Both the position numbers and the translations under genes were made by a program. Shown piece after piece: positions 1 through 6,531 of a stretch of 10,102 nt of DNA; the first letter of the stretch is position 1; the number at the start of each line of letters is the position of its first letter. Under the pieces are notes generated by a model. That model was not told the DNA's origin. It was given only the letters and a program-made list of their open reading frames with translations, and made no database searches. The stretch comes from Verrucomicrobiales bacterium. GTDB lineage: Bacteria > Verrucomicrobiota > Verrucomicrobiia > Limisphaerales > SXQI01. Where the stretch lies: positions 1-10,102 of the forward strand of contig JAQGOX010000771.1 in NCBI GenBank assembly GCA_028293365.1. The letters run 5' to 3'.

Positions 1-353
1 TGCATTCGCTCGGTGTTTATCTCACCGGAATGTCGCCCCCGTGGACTGTTCAGCTGCCCTCAGTCTCTGCATTTCATATCGATCCACCTTTGCCATTGAC
101 TGACTACAAGGGACCGGAGCGCGCCAATGGCCTGCTCCTAGGCTTCTTTGGCGTCACGGACAAAAACCGATCTCACGTCACACACGCCGTCGTCGTGAAT
201 CTCGATTACAAGAAGGAACTGACGATCCAATTGCGCGGCGCGAGCGCTCTTGAAGTCTTCGATGCCGCGAACAGCAAATGGTCTGGTCTCGCCGAGAAAC
301 GTATGGAGTTAAAACTCGATGGCGGCAGTGGAACACTAGTTCGGTTAAAATAA
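1..353 (+). CDS. C-terminal end of an unidentified protein (partial, runs off left edge)
   Basis: The reading frame is open from base 3 to a TAA at 351-353, giving 116 visible residues; the true start lies outside the window. I do not recognise the family with certainty. The last ~55 residues alternate hydrophobic and polar positions (AVVVNLDYKKELTIQL, then ALEVFDAANSKW, ending GSGTLVRLK). This resembles the small beta-sandwich that closes many bacterial glycoside hydrolases and similar large carbohydrate-active proteins, but that is inference from pattern only. The gene sits 21 bp before a Tat-exported Gfo/Idh/MocA oxidoreductase on the same strand. The two may be co-transcribed and could share a role in sugar or polyol metabolism. 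An internal ATG at 30 is not a convincing start, because the frame continues upstream without a stop. Confidence 0.6.
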   Translation, partial: HSLGVYLTGMSPPWTVQLPSVSAFHIDPPLPLTDYKGPERANGLLLGFFGVTDKNRSHVTHAVVVNLDYKKELTIQLRGASALEVFDAANSKWSGLAEKRMELKLDGGSGTLVRLK

Positions 354-374
354 TTCAAATAATTTCGATATTCT

Positions 375-1652
375 ATGAACAAAAAACACCTTTTCTCCCG
401 TCGCAGTTTCCTGAAAACCTCGATCGCTTCTTTGGCTACGGTTGCGATCGTTCCGCGCCACGTCCTGGGTGGCCCGGGATTCACTCCTCCGAGCGAGATC
501 TTAACCCGCGCAGTAATCGGAACGGGCGGCATGGGAATGGGCCATGTGAAATCGATTAACACCGCGTGCAAACTTCTCGCGGTTTGCGACGTCGATTCGG
601 AGCATCTGCAGACAGCGGTTCGGGAAGGCGGACCCGATGTGAAAGGTTATAAAGATTTCCGCGAAGTGCTGGCACGCAAGGATATCGACATCGTGCATAT
701 TCCAACGCCACCGCATTGGCACGCGCTCATATCCATCGCGGCGGCGAAGGCCGGAAAGGATATTTGGTGCGAGAAGCCGATGACCCGGACCATCGGCGAA
801 GGTGAAGCCGTGGTCGCAGCCATCGAAAAGCATAAACGAATTTTCAGATTAAATACGTGGTTCCGTTTTCAAGATGGATTTTATGGAATGGGCACTCCGG
901 TAAAGCCGATAAAAAAAGCCGTCCTGAACGGCATGCTCGGCTGGCCTTTGAAAGTGACGTTGAGCGCCACAACCGGCTTCGACTGGAAATTCAGTTGGGT
1001 GGGCCGCACCGATCTGACGCCGCAACCGGTTCCTCCAAACCTCGATTACGACTTTTGGCTCGGACCGGCCCCATTCAAGTCATACCACCCTCATCGCGTT
1101 CATCAGACGTTCCGCGGCTACTGGGATTACGATGGTGGCGGTTTGGGCGACATGGGACAGCATTATATCGATCCCGTGCAGTACATCCTCGGCAAAGATA
1201 ACGAAAGCCCCATAGAAATAGAATCCGACGCTCCCAAACAGGATCGTGACGCAGTTGGGACTTTCCGCGTGATTCGGCTTAAATACAAAGATGGATGTGA
1301 AATCATTCTGGACGGCGAGAACCGAGACAAGGACGCCGCCTTTATTCAGGGACCTCTTGGGAAGATCTCAAAAGGGTTCAAGTCGGACATTCCTGACTTT
1401 GAAAAGAAGCTCGCCAGCCTGAAAGAACCGGAGCCGCAATTGACCGATTTTGTCCAGGCGGTGAAAACACGAAAGAAATTCGCCCTGAACGAGCACAATG
1501 GCCACCGCTCCTGCACTCTGGTCAATTTAGCCAAAATCTCCTGGCAAACCGGAAGGGTTCTCCATTTTGACCCGAAAAAGCAGCGTTTTATCGACGACAA
1601 AGAAGCCAATAGTTACATTCACCAGCCGATGCGAGGGCCGTGGAAGGTTTGA
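375..1652 (+). CDS. Tat-exported Gfo/Idh/MocA family oxidoreductase
   Basis: This is a complete 425-residue protein. It opens with a twin-arginine signal (SRRSFLK at residues 8-14) followed by a hydrophobic stretch (about 16-27), so it is probably exported folded, with its cofactor, to the periplasm. The NAD(P)-binding Rossmann motif GTGGMG follows at 49-54. The family signature EKP is at 133-135 and TPPHWHA at 111-117. The C-terminal substrate domain has the GGGLGDMGQHYID segment (254-266), with Asp259, His263 and Asp266 in the places where this family usually keeps catalytic or metal-site residues. Members oxidise or reduce sugars, inositols and related compounds, or act through transient redox chemistry as glycosidases; the substrate here cannot be told. 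Tat-signal members of this type are especially abundant in Verrucomicrobiota and Planctomycetota. No clear Shine-Dalgarno sequence precedes the ATG, but the Tat signal fixes the start well. The next gene, on the other strand, ends 17 bp downstream. Confidence 0.93.
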   Translation: MNKKHLFSRRSFLKTSIASLATVAIVPRHVLGGPGFTPPSEILTRAVIGTGGMGMGHVKSINTACKLLAVCDVDSEHLQTAVREGGPDVKGYKDFREVLARKDIDIVHIPTPPHWHALISIAAAKAGKDIWCEKPMTRTIGEGEAVVAAIEKHKRIFRLNTWFRFQDGFYGMGTPVKPIKKAVLNGMLGWPLKVTLSATTGFDWKFSWVGRTDLTPQPVPPNLDYDFWLGPAPFKSYHPHRVHQTFRGYWDYDGGGLGDMGQHYIDPVQYILGKDNESPIEIESDAPKQDRDAVGTFRVIRLKYKDGCEIILDGENRDKDAAFIQGPLGKISKGFKSDIPDFEKKLASLKEPEPQLTDFVQAVKTRKKFALNEHNGHRSCTLVNLAKISWQTGRVLHFDPKKQRFIDDKEANSYIHQPMRGPWKV

Positions 1653-1669
1653 ATGCAGTAGCCGCCTTT

Positions 1670-1906
1670 CTAGGCTGCCTTTGCTGAGAATTCATACACC
1701 GGCGTTTCAATCACGCGCGTGGGCGTCTGCCGGGAGCGGATGATGGCTTGCAATCGGGTGACCGTTTCGGGGCTGAAAAGCTGCTCTCCGGTCTCGCGAC
1801 ATACCCGTGCGGGGACGTGCTCAACGACAATAAAGTGACCGTCCAGCTCCTGCGCGTATGTCACCAGCCGTTCTTCAAACGTTTCGTTCCAGGTGTTCGT
1901 GCTCAT
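1670..1906 (-). CDS. YgiT/MqsA-type antitoxin with degenerate zinc finger
   Basis: This 78-residue protein matches the layout of short YgiT-type (MqsA N-terminal-like) antitoxins: a beta-rich core with 'VPARVC..TGE' at 32-41, then a helix beginning FSPETVTRLQ (44-53) and an 'RVIETPVY' tail (64-71). Family members normally carry two CxxC pairs that bind zinc. Here the N-terminal pair is absent (MSTNTWNETF), and the second is reduced to C36-R-E-T39-G-E, so only one cysteine remains. The start is supported by an ATGA overlap with the stop of the upstream toxin remnant. In intact loci this antitoxin pairs with a DUF4258 or MqsR-like toxin and represses its own operon. Here the partner has decayed, leaving an apparently orphan antitoxin. 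The identification rests on recognised sequence pattern, not a database search. A zinc-independent subfamily is possible instead of degeneration. Confidence 0.75.
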   Translation of the reverse strand: MSTNTWNETFEERLVTYAQELDGHFIVVEHVPARVCRETGEQLFSPETVTRLQAIIRSRQTPTRVIETPVYEFSAKAA

Positions 1907-2085
1907 TCGATTTTTCTCTTTCCTAAACCTTCATCCCATTGCGCCGGATCGGGTTCATAAGCGGTGATTACCTCTAGCAGACTTCGGGACGGGTACGTGC
2001 ATTGCACATGCAGCGCTCTTTTCGTCGCTGTCCGACCTGCGATAAGGCAGCTTGGGCCGTATTTATCCTCAGGAACTCGAAGTTT
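1903..2085 (-). pseudogene. C-terminal remnant of a DUF4258-type toxin
   Basis: Reading the minus strand from 2085 to the TGA at 1905-1903 gives 60 residues without a stop. They contain the hallmark C-terminal half of DUF4258 proteins: PEDKYGPSCLI, then ALHVQCTYPSRSLLEVITAYE, then PDPAQWDEGLGKRK. Immediately upstream in the same frame are two consecutive stops (TGA TAA, 2091-2086). No ATG occurs in the fragment. I could not find the usual N-terminal half (a helical HxxxR-type region) in any frame of 2086-2225. The toxin therefore appears truncated by about 45 residues at its N-terminus. Its stop overlaps the antitoxin start as ATGA, the normal arrangement of such toxin-antitoxin operons. Loss of the 5' part would also remove the native promoter, and the region is now occupied by the probable rplM promoter on the other strand. 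DUF4258 members are thought to be RelE-like mRNA-targeting toxins; this copy should be inactive. Confidence 0.7.
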
Positions 2086-2173
2086 TTATCAAAGTCGCTC
2101 AGAACCACAATCTATTTGAATAGCCGCATCTGCGCGAACGGCAAAATTCTTACGAATTTGCTAAAATGTGGTA

Positions 2174-2201
2174 TTGACTTCGATCTCCACTTTGCTACGT
2201 T
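2174..2201 (+). promoter_or_regulatory. Candidate sigma-70 promoter for rplM-rpsI
   Basis: TTGACT at 2174-2179 is followed after 16 bp by TACGTT at 2196-2201, preceded by TGC, which makes an extended -10 pattern (TGnTAnnnT). Transcription would start near 2208, about 20 bases before the rplM ATG. The -10 hexamer keeps only the three most conserved bases, so this is a candidate only. Confidence 0.4.
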
Positions 2202-2228
2202 CTCCGCTCTTTGAATTAGACAGCTTTG

Positions 2229-2663
2229 ATGAAAACGTATTTGCCGAAGATTGATGTAGACCAGCGCAAGTGGCATGTGGTCGATGCGGATGGGGCCATT
2301 TTGGGCCGTTTGGCAGCGCAAGTTGCCAACGTTTTGCGCGGGAAGAACAAACCGATCTTCACAGATCATTTGGACGCCGGAGACTTTGTGGTTGTGATCA
2401 ATGCCGAAAAGGTTGTGCTCACGGGCAAAAAAGAAACCGATAAGATGTTCATGAGCTACTCCGGTTGGAAGGGTGGCGAACGTTTTCGTTCTGTGGCTGA
2501 AGTTCGCGCCAAACATCCTGAACGTCTCGTGATGCACGCTGTTAAGGGCATGATTCCCAAAAACCGCCTCGGACGCGTCCTGCTCACTAAATTAAAAGTT
2601 TACAAGGGTGCTGAGCATCCTCATTCGGCCCAGCAACCCGCTGTGTTGGCCGTCGCCAAATAA
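2229..2663 (+). CDS. rplM: 50S ribosomal protein L13
   Basis: This is a 144-residue protein, close to the usual ~142. It is an early-assembling 23S rRNA-binding protein of the large subunit. Recognisable segments are MKTYLPK at the N-terminus, WHVVDADGAILGRLAAQVA (15-33), the K-rich LRGKNKP (36-42) and the C-terminal L13 signature VKGMIPKNRLGRVLLTKL (105-122), followed by YKGAEHPHSAQQP. The start is taken at the ATG giving MKTYLPK, the classic L13 N-terminus. A TTG three bases earlier also lies in frame but would add a residue the family lacks. No strong Shine-Dalgarno sequence is visible, as for several genes in this window. It heads the conserved rplM-rpsI operon, with rpsI 37 bp downstream. 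Confidence 0.97.
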   Translation: MKTYLPKIDVDQRKWHVVDADGAILGRLAAQVANVLRGKNKPIFTDHLDAGDFVVVINAEKVVLTGKKETDKMFMSYSGWKGGERFRSVAEVRAKHPERLVMHAVKGMIPKNRLGRVLLTKLKVYKGAEHPHSAQQPAVLAVAK

Positions 2664-2700
2664 GGCCTGCAACTGCTTTTGAGACAAGAAGATACGACAT

Positions 2701-3096
2701 ATGGCACAAACGACTGAATTTCTTGGCACCGGCCGCCGCAAAACCGCGGTAGCCCGGGTGCGTCTGGCGGCGGGCTCTGGAAAAATCCAGATTAATGGCC
2801 GCCCAATGGAAGTATATTTTACGGTTGATTCCCAGCGCCTGCTGGTGACACAGCCGTTTACAGTAACTGAGAGCGCGACCAAGTTTGATGCGCGCATCAA
2901 TGTGAAGGGTGGGGGCCCCACTGGACAAGCTGGCGCAGTGCGGCACGGGATTGCCCGTGCCTTGCTCGAAGCGGATGCCACCTTGCGTCCTGCTTTGAAA
3001 GCCGAAGGCCTGCTAACGCGCGATCCTCGTATGCGCGAACGCAAAAAGTACGGCCAGCCCGGCGCCCGCAAACGCTTCCAGTACAGCAAGCGTTAA
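2701..3096 (+). CDS. rpsI: 30S ribosomal protein S9
   Basis: This is a complete 131-residue S9. The N-terminal FLGTGRRKTAVARVRL (7-22), the central family signature GGGPTGQAGAVRHGIARALL (70-89) and the basic C-terminal tail ending KRFQYSKR are all present. The last arginine (131) is the residue that in S9 reaches the P-site tRNA anticodon in the decoding centre. The length is normal and no residue looks out of place. It follows rplM by 37 bp, almost certainly on the same transcript, and a strong intrinsic terminator begins 18 bp after its stop codon. Co-expression of L13 and S9 is one of the most conserved small ribosomal operons in bacteria. Confidence 0.97.
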   Translation: MAQTTEFLGTGRRKTAVARVRLAAGSGKIQINGRPMEVYFTVDSQRLLVTQPFTVTESATKFDARINVKGGGPTGQAGAVRHGIARALLEADATLRPALKAEGLLTRDPRMRERKKYGQPGARKRFQYSKR

Positions 3097-3114
3097 ACCA
3101 GTTCGATTTGCAGG

Positions 3115-3151
3115 CCCCGCTGGTTATACGCCGGCGGGGTTTTTCTTTTTT
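3115..3151 (+). terminator. Intrinsic terminator after rpsI
   Basis: A 9-bp GC-rich stem (CCCCGCTGG at 3115-3123 with CCGGCGGGG at 3131-3139, one G-U pair) closes a 7-base loop and is followed directly by a T-tract interrupted by one C (3140-3151). It should end the rplM-rpsI transcript and separate it from the arginine operon. Confidence 0.88.
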
Positions 3152-3167
3152 AGGGGCTCAATTTCAG

Positions 3168-3198
3168 TTGAATGTATTATTGACCATCGGTTTATGAT
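3168..3198 (+). promoter_or_regulatory. Possible promoter upstream of argC
   Basis: TTGAAT (3168-3173) and TATGAT (3193-3198) are separated by 19 bp, longer than the preferred 17. A promoter is expected somewhere in 3152-3222, because a terminator precedes and a five-gene operon follows. This pair is the best match I see, but it is weak. Confidence 0.25.
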
Positions 3199-3212
3199 GG
3201 CGACTTCATTAC

Positions 3213-3217
3213 GGAAG
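3213..3217 (+). promoter_or_regulatory. Ribosome binding site deciding the argC start
   Basis: GGAAG lies 5 bases before the ATG at 3223. It overlaps the in-frame GTG at 3217, which argues for ATG 3223 as the true start. Confidence 0.5.
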
Positions 3218-3222
3218 TGGCA

Positions 3223-4293
3223 ATGAACAAGACGAATGCGGTTAAAACAGCCATTGTAGGCGCCTCCGGCTATGCCGGTGAAGATCTGGTGCGCCTGCTT
3301 CTCGGGCATCCTCATGCGGACTTGGTGGCGGTCACTTCGAGGCAATATGCCGGCCAGACTCTCGCCCAGGTATTCCCAAAATTCGCGCATTATCCGAAGG
3401 CTAAGACCCTCCGGTTCGTTGAGCCGAACCCCGAATTGCTCTCGAAGCAGGCCGAAGTGGTATTTTTGGCACTTCCTCATGGCGTGGCGGCGGAATTCGC
3501 AGTACCACTGTTAAAGCTCGGGTCACGCGTGATCGATTTGAGTGCCGATTTTCGGACTAAAAAACCGGAGATCTACAAAGAGTTCTACGGACACGATCAT
3601 CCCGCTCCCGATCTTCTCGAAAAAGCGGTATATGGTTTGGCGGAGGTTTACCGGTCTGAAATCAAAAACGCGACTCTTCTGGCCTGTCCCGGCTGTTATC
3701 CAACGAGCATTTTAATTCCCTCACTGCCTCTGGTTCGCGATCACCTGGTTGAACCAACCAGCATTATCGCAGACTCTCTAAGCGGTGTCAGTGGAGCCGG
3801 GCGCAAAGTGGACTTGGATTATCTTTTTGCTGAATGCAACGAGAGCATGCGGCCATACGGCGTGCCGAAACATCGGCATCTTTCCGAAATCGAGCAGGAG
3901 CTGTCATTGGCTGCGGGCAAAACCTTGGTAATTCAGTTCACGCCCCATTTGATCCCGGTAAACCGTGGAATCTTAACCACCCTTTACTTCGCTCCGGCCA
4001 TTGATTTTCGATCCGAGGAGACGTTTGGCCGTTTCTCCGAACAGATCGCCGCTTCGTATCAACGCGCCTATGGAAACGACGTTTTTATTCGGCTACTCGA
4101 AGGGAAAGCGTTGCCTGACACCAAAAACGTGGTTGGGACGAATTTTATTGAGATCGCATGGCGGTTGGATCATCGCACTGGCCGATTAATTGTGATGAGT
4201 GCTGAAGATAATATTGTAAAAGGCACGAGCGGTCAGGCGGTTCAGTGCTTCAACATCATGTGCGGTTTTTCAGAAACGGCGGGGTTGATTTGA
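3223..4293 (+). CDS. argC: N-acetyl-gamma-glutamyl-phosphate reductase
   Basis: ArgC reduces N-acetylglutamyl-5-phosphate to the semialdehyde with NADPH, the third step towards ornithine, in the cytoplasm. With the ATG at 3223 the protein has 356 residues, normal for the long bacterial form. The NADP-binding motif VGASGYAGEDLVRLL lies near the N-terminus (about 12-26). LALPHGVAAEF and VIDLSADFR follow (roughly 82-110). The catalytic cysteine is in ACPGCYPTS (Cys158), and the catalytic histidine segment KHRHLSEIEQEL is present in the middle of the dimerisation domain. The C-terminal DNIVKGTSGQAVQ segment is also typical. An in-frame GTG two codons earlier (3217) is a possible alternative start, but it falls inside the best ribosome-binding site. 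This is the first gene of the arginine operon, 22 bp before argJ. Confidence 0.96.
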   Translation: MNKTNAVKTAIVGASGYAGEDLVRLLLGHPHADLVAVTSRQYAGQTLAQVFPKFAHYPKAKTLRFVEPNPELLSKQAEVVFLALPHGVAAEFAVPLLKLGSRVIDLSADFRTKKPEIYKEFYGHDHPAPDLLEKAVYGLAEVYRSEIKNATLLACPGCYPTSILIPSLPLVRDHLVEPTSIIADSLSGVSGAGRKVDLDYLFAECNESMRPYGVPKHRHLSEIEQELSLAAGKTLVIQFTPHLIPVNRGILTTLYFAPAIDFRSEETFGRFSEQIAASYQRAYGNDVFIRLLEGKALPDTKNVVGTNFIEIAWRLDHRTGRLIVMSAEDNIVKGTSGQAVQCFNIMCGFSETAGLI

Positions 4294-4305
4294 TTTGGCG
4301 GCAAA

Positions 4306-4309
4306 AGGA
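4306..4309 (+). promoter_or_regulatory. Ribosome binding site deciding the argJ start
   Basis: AGGA lies 6 bases before the ATG at 4316. An upstream in-frame TTG at 4295 has no such site, so ATG 4316 is preferred. Confidence 0.55.
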
Positions 4310-4315
4310 ATTTTC

Positions 4316-5647
4316 ATGGCTAAGAAAGTTGCGTTTAAACAAATCGAAGGTTCGATAACAGCACCAAAAGGCTTCAAGGCGTCGGCCGTATTTTGTGACA
4401 TCAAACGCCTTGGAACTGGTAAAGGTTCCAATAAGGGTCAAAAGCATGATTTGGCGTTAATCGTCTCCGACACCCGCGCTTCTTTGGCCGGGATGTTTAC
4501 CACCAGCCAGGTTTGCGCCGCGCCCGTAAAGGTAAGCGCAAAACGTGCCGAAGGCGGTTATGCCCGCGCTGTCGTAGTCAATTCTGGCAACGCGAATGCC
4601 TGCACTGGAAAGCAGGGTCTCAAAGACGCGGAAGCGATGACCAGCATTACCGCGAAAGCGCTTGGACTGAAAGCCGAAGAAGTGCTGGTATGCTCTACCG
4701 GTCGGATTGGACTGCCGATGCCGATGCCCAATGTAAAGAGTGGCATTCTCGCCGCAGCACCCTTGCTGGAATCAACGCTCGACGCCGGTCATTCGGTGGC
4801 TGAAGCAATTATGACTAGCGATACGCGATCCAAAGAGATCGCGGTGGAGCTCGAACTCGGCGGAGTGACTGTGCGAATCGGTGGAACCTGCAAAGGTGCC
4901 GGAATGATCCAACCGGGCATGAGCCGGACCGGTGCAAGACCAGCCGCCGGTCTGCACGCGACGATGCTCGGCTTCATAACCACCGATGCGGGAATTGAAC
5001 CAGTTCTCCTGAAACAGACTCTCGAACGTGCGGTCGCGCAAAGCTTTAATCGAATTACGATCGACGGTGATATGAGCACGAACGATACAGTTCTGGTGCT
5101 CGCGAATGGACTCGCTGAAAACAAAGCGATTTCTTCTGTAAGACAGGACTCATTTGGAAAATTCCAGGAAGCCCTCAATTTCGTCACTCTTGAGCTGGCG
5201 AAAATGATTGTACGCGATGGTGAAGGTGTGACACGTTTTATCACGCTTCATATTCACGGTGCGCAGAGTGCCGGCGATGCTGAGGCAGCCGCGCGGTCGG
5301 TGGCAAACAGTGCGCTCGTCAAAACGAGTTGGTTTGGCGGAGATCCAAACTGGGGCCGAATTCTGGGCGCACTCGGTTATTCGGCCGCTCGGATCGAAGA
5401 AACCAGCATTGATCTCGGCTATAGCTCGCCCGGGAGCAGTCGGATTACTTACGCGTTGCGCAAAGGCCAACCGACCAACACTTCGTTTGACACCCTCGTA
5501 AAACTTGTGGCCGCGAAGGAATTCGATCTCCACATCTTTTTAAATCTCGGCAAGCACGAGACGGTGATTTATACGAGCGATTTGACAGAAGAATATGTGG
5601 AATTTAACAAGGGCGATGTGAGCGATCCGAAATCGCTCGGTGGCTGA
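4316..5647 (+). CDS. argJ: Glutamate N-acetyltransferase / amino-acid acetyltransferase (ornithine acetyltransferase)
   Basis: ArgJ moves the acetyl group from N-acetylornithine to glutamate, releasing ornithine and recycling acetyl; many bacterial forms also use acetyl-CoA. From the ATG at 4316 it has 443 residues, longer than the usual ~400. Conserved blocks are ITAPKGFKASAV near the N-terminus, MFTTSQVCAAPV, VVVNSGNANACTG (about residues 86-98) and STGRIG. The precursor normally cleaves itself between Ala and Thr of an ATML motif, freeing the threonine nucleophile: here ATMLGF, Thr216. C-terminal GEGVTRFI and FGGDPNWGRILGALGYS are also typical. Unusually, 12 residues (4922-4957) stand between GMIQPGM and ATML, where most ArgJ proteins read GMI.PNMATML. 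Another short extension lies near residues 32-43. The gene overlaps nothing and is followed 8 bp later by argB. Whether it is mono- or bifunctional cannot be told from sequence. Confidence 0.95.
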   Translation: MAKKVAFKQIEGSITAPKGFKASAVFCDIKRLGTGKGSNKGQKHDLALIVSDTRASLAGMFTTSQVCAAPVKVSAKRAEGGYARAVVVNSGNANACTGKQGLKDAEAMTSITAKALGLKAEEVLVCSTGRIGLPMPMPNVKSGILAAAPLLESTLDAGHSVAEAIMTSDTRSKEIAVELELGGVTVRIGGTCKGAGMIQPGMSRTGARPAAGLHATMLGFITTDAGIEPVLLKQTLERAVAQSFNRITIDGDMSTNDTVLVLANGLAENKAISSVRQDSFGKFQEALNFVTLELAKMIVRDGEGVTRFITLHIHGAQSAGDAEAAARSVANSALVKTSWFGGDPNWGRILGALGYSAARIEETSIDLGYSSPGSSRITYALRKGQPTNTSFDTLVKLVAAKEFDLHIFLNLGKHETVIYTSDLTEEYVEFNKGDVSDPKSLGG

Positions 5648-5655
5648 CAGGCAAG

Positions 5656-6531
5656 ATGCAAGAGATCATCACAAAAGCTGGGACGCTTCTTGAAGCGCTC
5701 CCCTATATTCAGCGTTTTCGCAGTCAGACGTTTGTGGTCAAATACGGCGGCAGTTTCATGGACTCGCCGGATGCGGCGATTCGCAACAGCGTCGCCCGCG
5801 ACATCGTATTTCTCGAAGCTGTGGGCATAAATCCGGTCGTTGTTCATGGCGGCGGCAAAGCTATCACACGCGCCATGGAAGCGGCGGGCCTGAAAGCGAA
5901 TTTTATTCAGGGACAGCGTGTCACCGACGAAGCTACAGTGGGCGTCGTTGAACAGGTGCTTTCGAAGGAAATCAATCCTGAGGTCGTGCGCACAATTGAA
6001 GAGTTGGGTGGAAAAGCTCGAGGGTTCGCAGGATCCGATATTTTTACCTGCCGCAAAATGTGGTTGAAAAATCCAGACGGCGGCCCGGTCGATATTGGAT
6101 TCGTAGGCGAAGTTTACAAGGTCAACGTCGAGCCGTTGCGCGAATGCATTCGGCGCAGCATTACTCCCGTGATCAGTCCGACCGCCCGGGGAGATGATGG
6201 TAAGATTTATAATTGCAATGCCGATGTCGCCGCCGCTCAGGCCGCAATTGCGCTGAAGGCACGACGCCTGGTTTTTATGAGCGACGTCCCCGGCCTTATG
6301 CGTGATCCAAAAGATGTGACGACGGTCATTAGCCGTTTGCAGACGTCAGAAGTGCCTGAATTGAAGCAGAAAGGGATTGTGGATAAAGGAATGATTCCCA
6401 AAGTCGATAGTGCCGTGGCCGCGATTCAGAGTGGTGTAGAAAAGGTTTCATTTGTAGACGGACGCCTCTTGCACTCGGTCCTTTTAGAGATTTTTACAGA
6501 CGCAGGCGTTGGCACGGAGGTGGTGCTGTGA
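5656..6531 (+). CDS. argB: Acetylglutamate kinase
   Basis: ArgB phosphorylates N-acetylglutamate with ATP, the committed step of the pathway. The protein has 291 residues of the amino-acid kinase fold. Visible motifs are KYGGS (29-33, phosphate-binding lysine 29), VVHGGGKAI (62-70, glycine-rich substrate loop), GQRVTDE (86-92, Arg88 binding the substrate carboxylate), NCNADVAAA (186-194) and MSDVPGLM (208-215) in the ATP site, and VDKGMIPKV (242-250). About 25 residues precede the first beta strand (AGTLLEALPYIQRF). This matches the N-terminal helix that lets arginine-sensitive enzymes, such as the Thermotoga one, form hexamers and be inhibited by arginine; the Escherichia coli enzyme lacks it. 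Feedback inhibition by arginine is therefore likely. The last codons overlap argD by 4 bp (GTGA), indicating translational coupling. Confidence 0.97.
   Translation: MQEIITKAGTLLEALPYIQRFRSQTFVVKYGGSFMDSPDAAIRNSVARDIVFLEAVGINPVVVHGGGKAITRAMEAAGLKANFIQGQRVTDEATVGVVEQVLSKEINPEVVRTIEELGGKARGFAGSDIFTCRKMWLKNPDGGPVDIGFVGEVYKVNVEPLRECIRRSITPVISPTARGDDGKIYNCNADVAAAQAAIALKARRLVFMSDVPGLMRDPKDVTTVISRLQTSEVPELKQKGIVDKGMIPKVDSAVAAIQSGVEKVSFVDGRLLHSVLLEIFTDAGVGTEVVL

Noticed and set aside
206..571. 121-codon minus-strand ORF spanning the first two genes
   Set aside because: It crosses the boundary of two plus-strand genes and its product resembles no family.
1656..1677. Possible bidirectional terminator between the convergent genes
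   Set aside because: Only a bulged stem (GCAG..GCC with GGCTGC) is seen, without a proper T-tract on either strand.
2162..2167. TAAAAT as a -10 element for rplM
   Set aside because: No -35-like hexamer lies about 17 bp upstream. The TTGACT/extended -10 pair further downstream is better.
2592..3089. 165-codon minus-strand ORF over rpsI
   Set aside because: It lies opposite a perfectly conserved S9 gene. Its length is explained by the codon bias of the sense strand.
4789..5244. 151-codon minus-strand ORF within argJ
   Set aside because: It is a shadow of the argJ coding frame, with no motif of its own.
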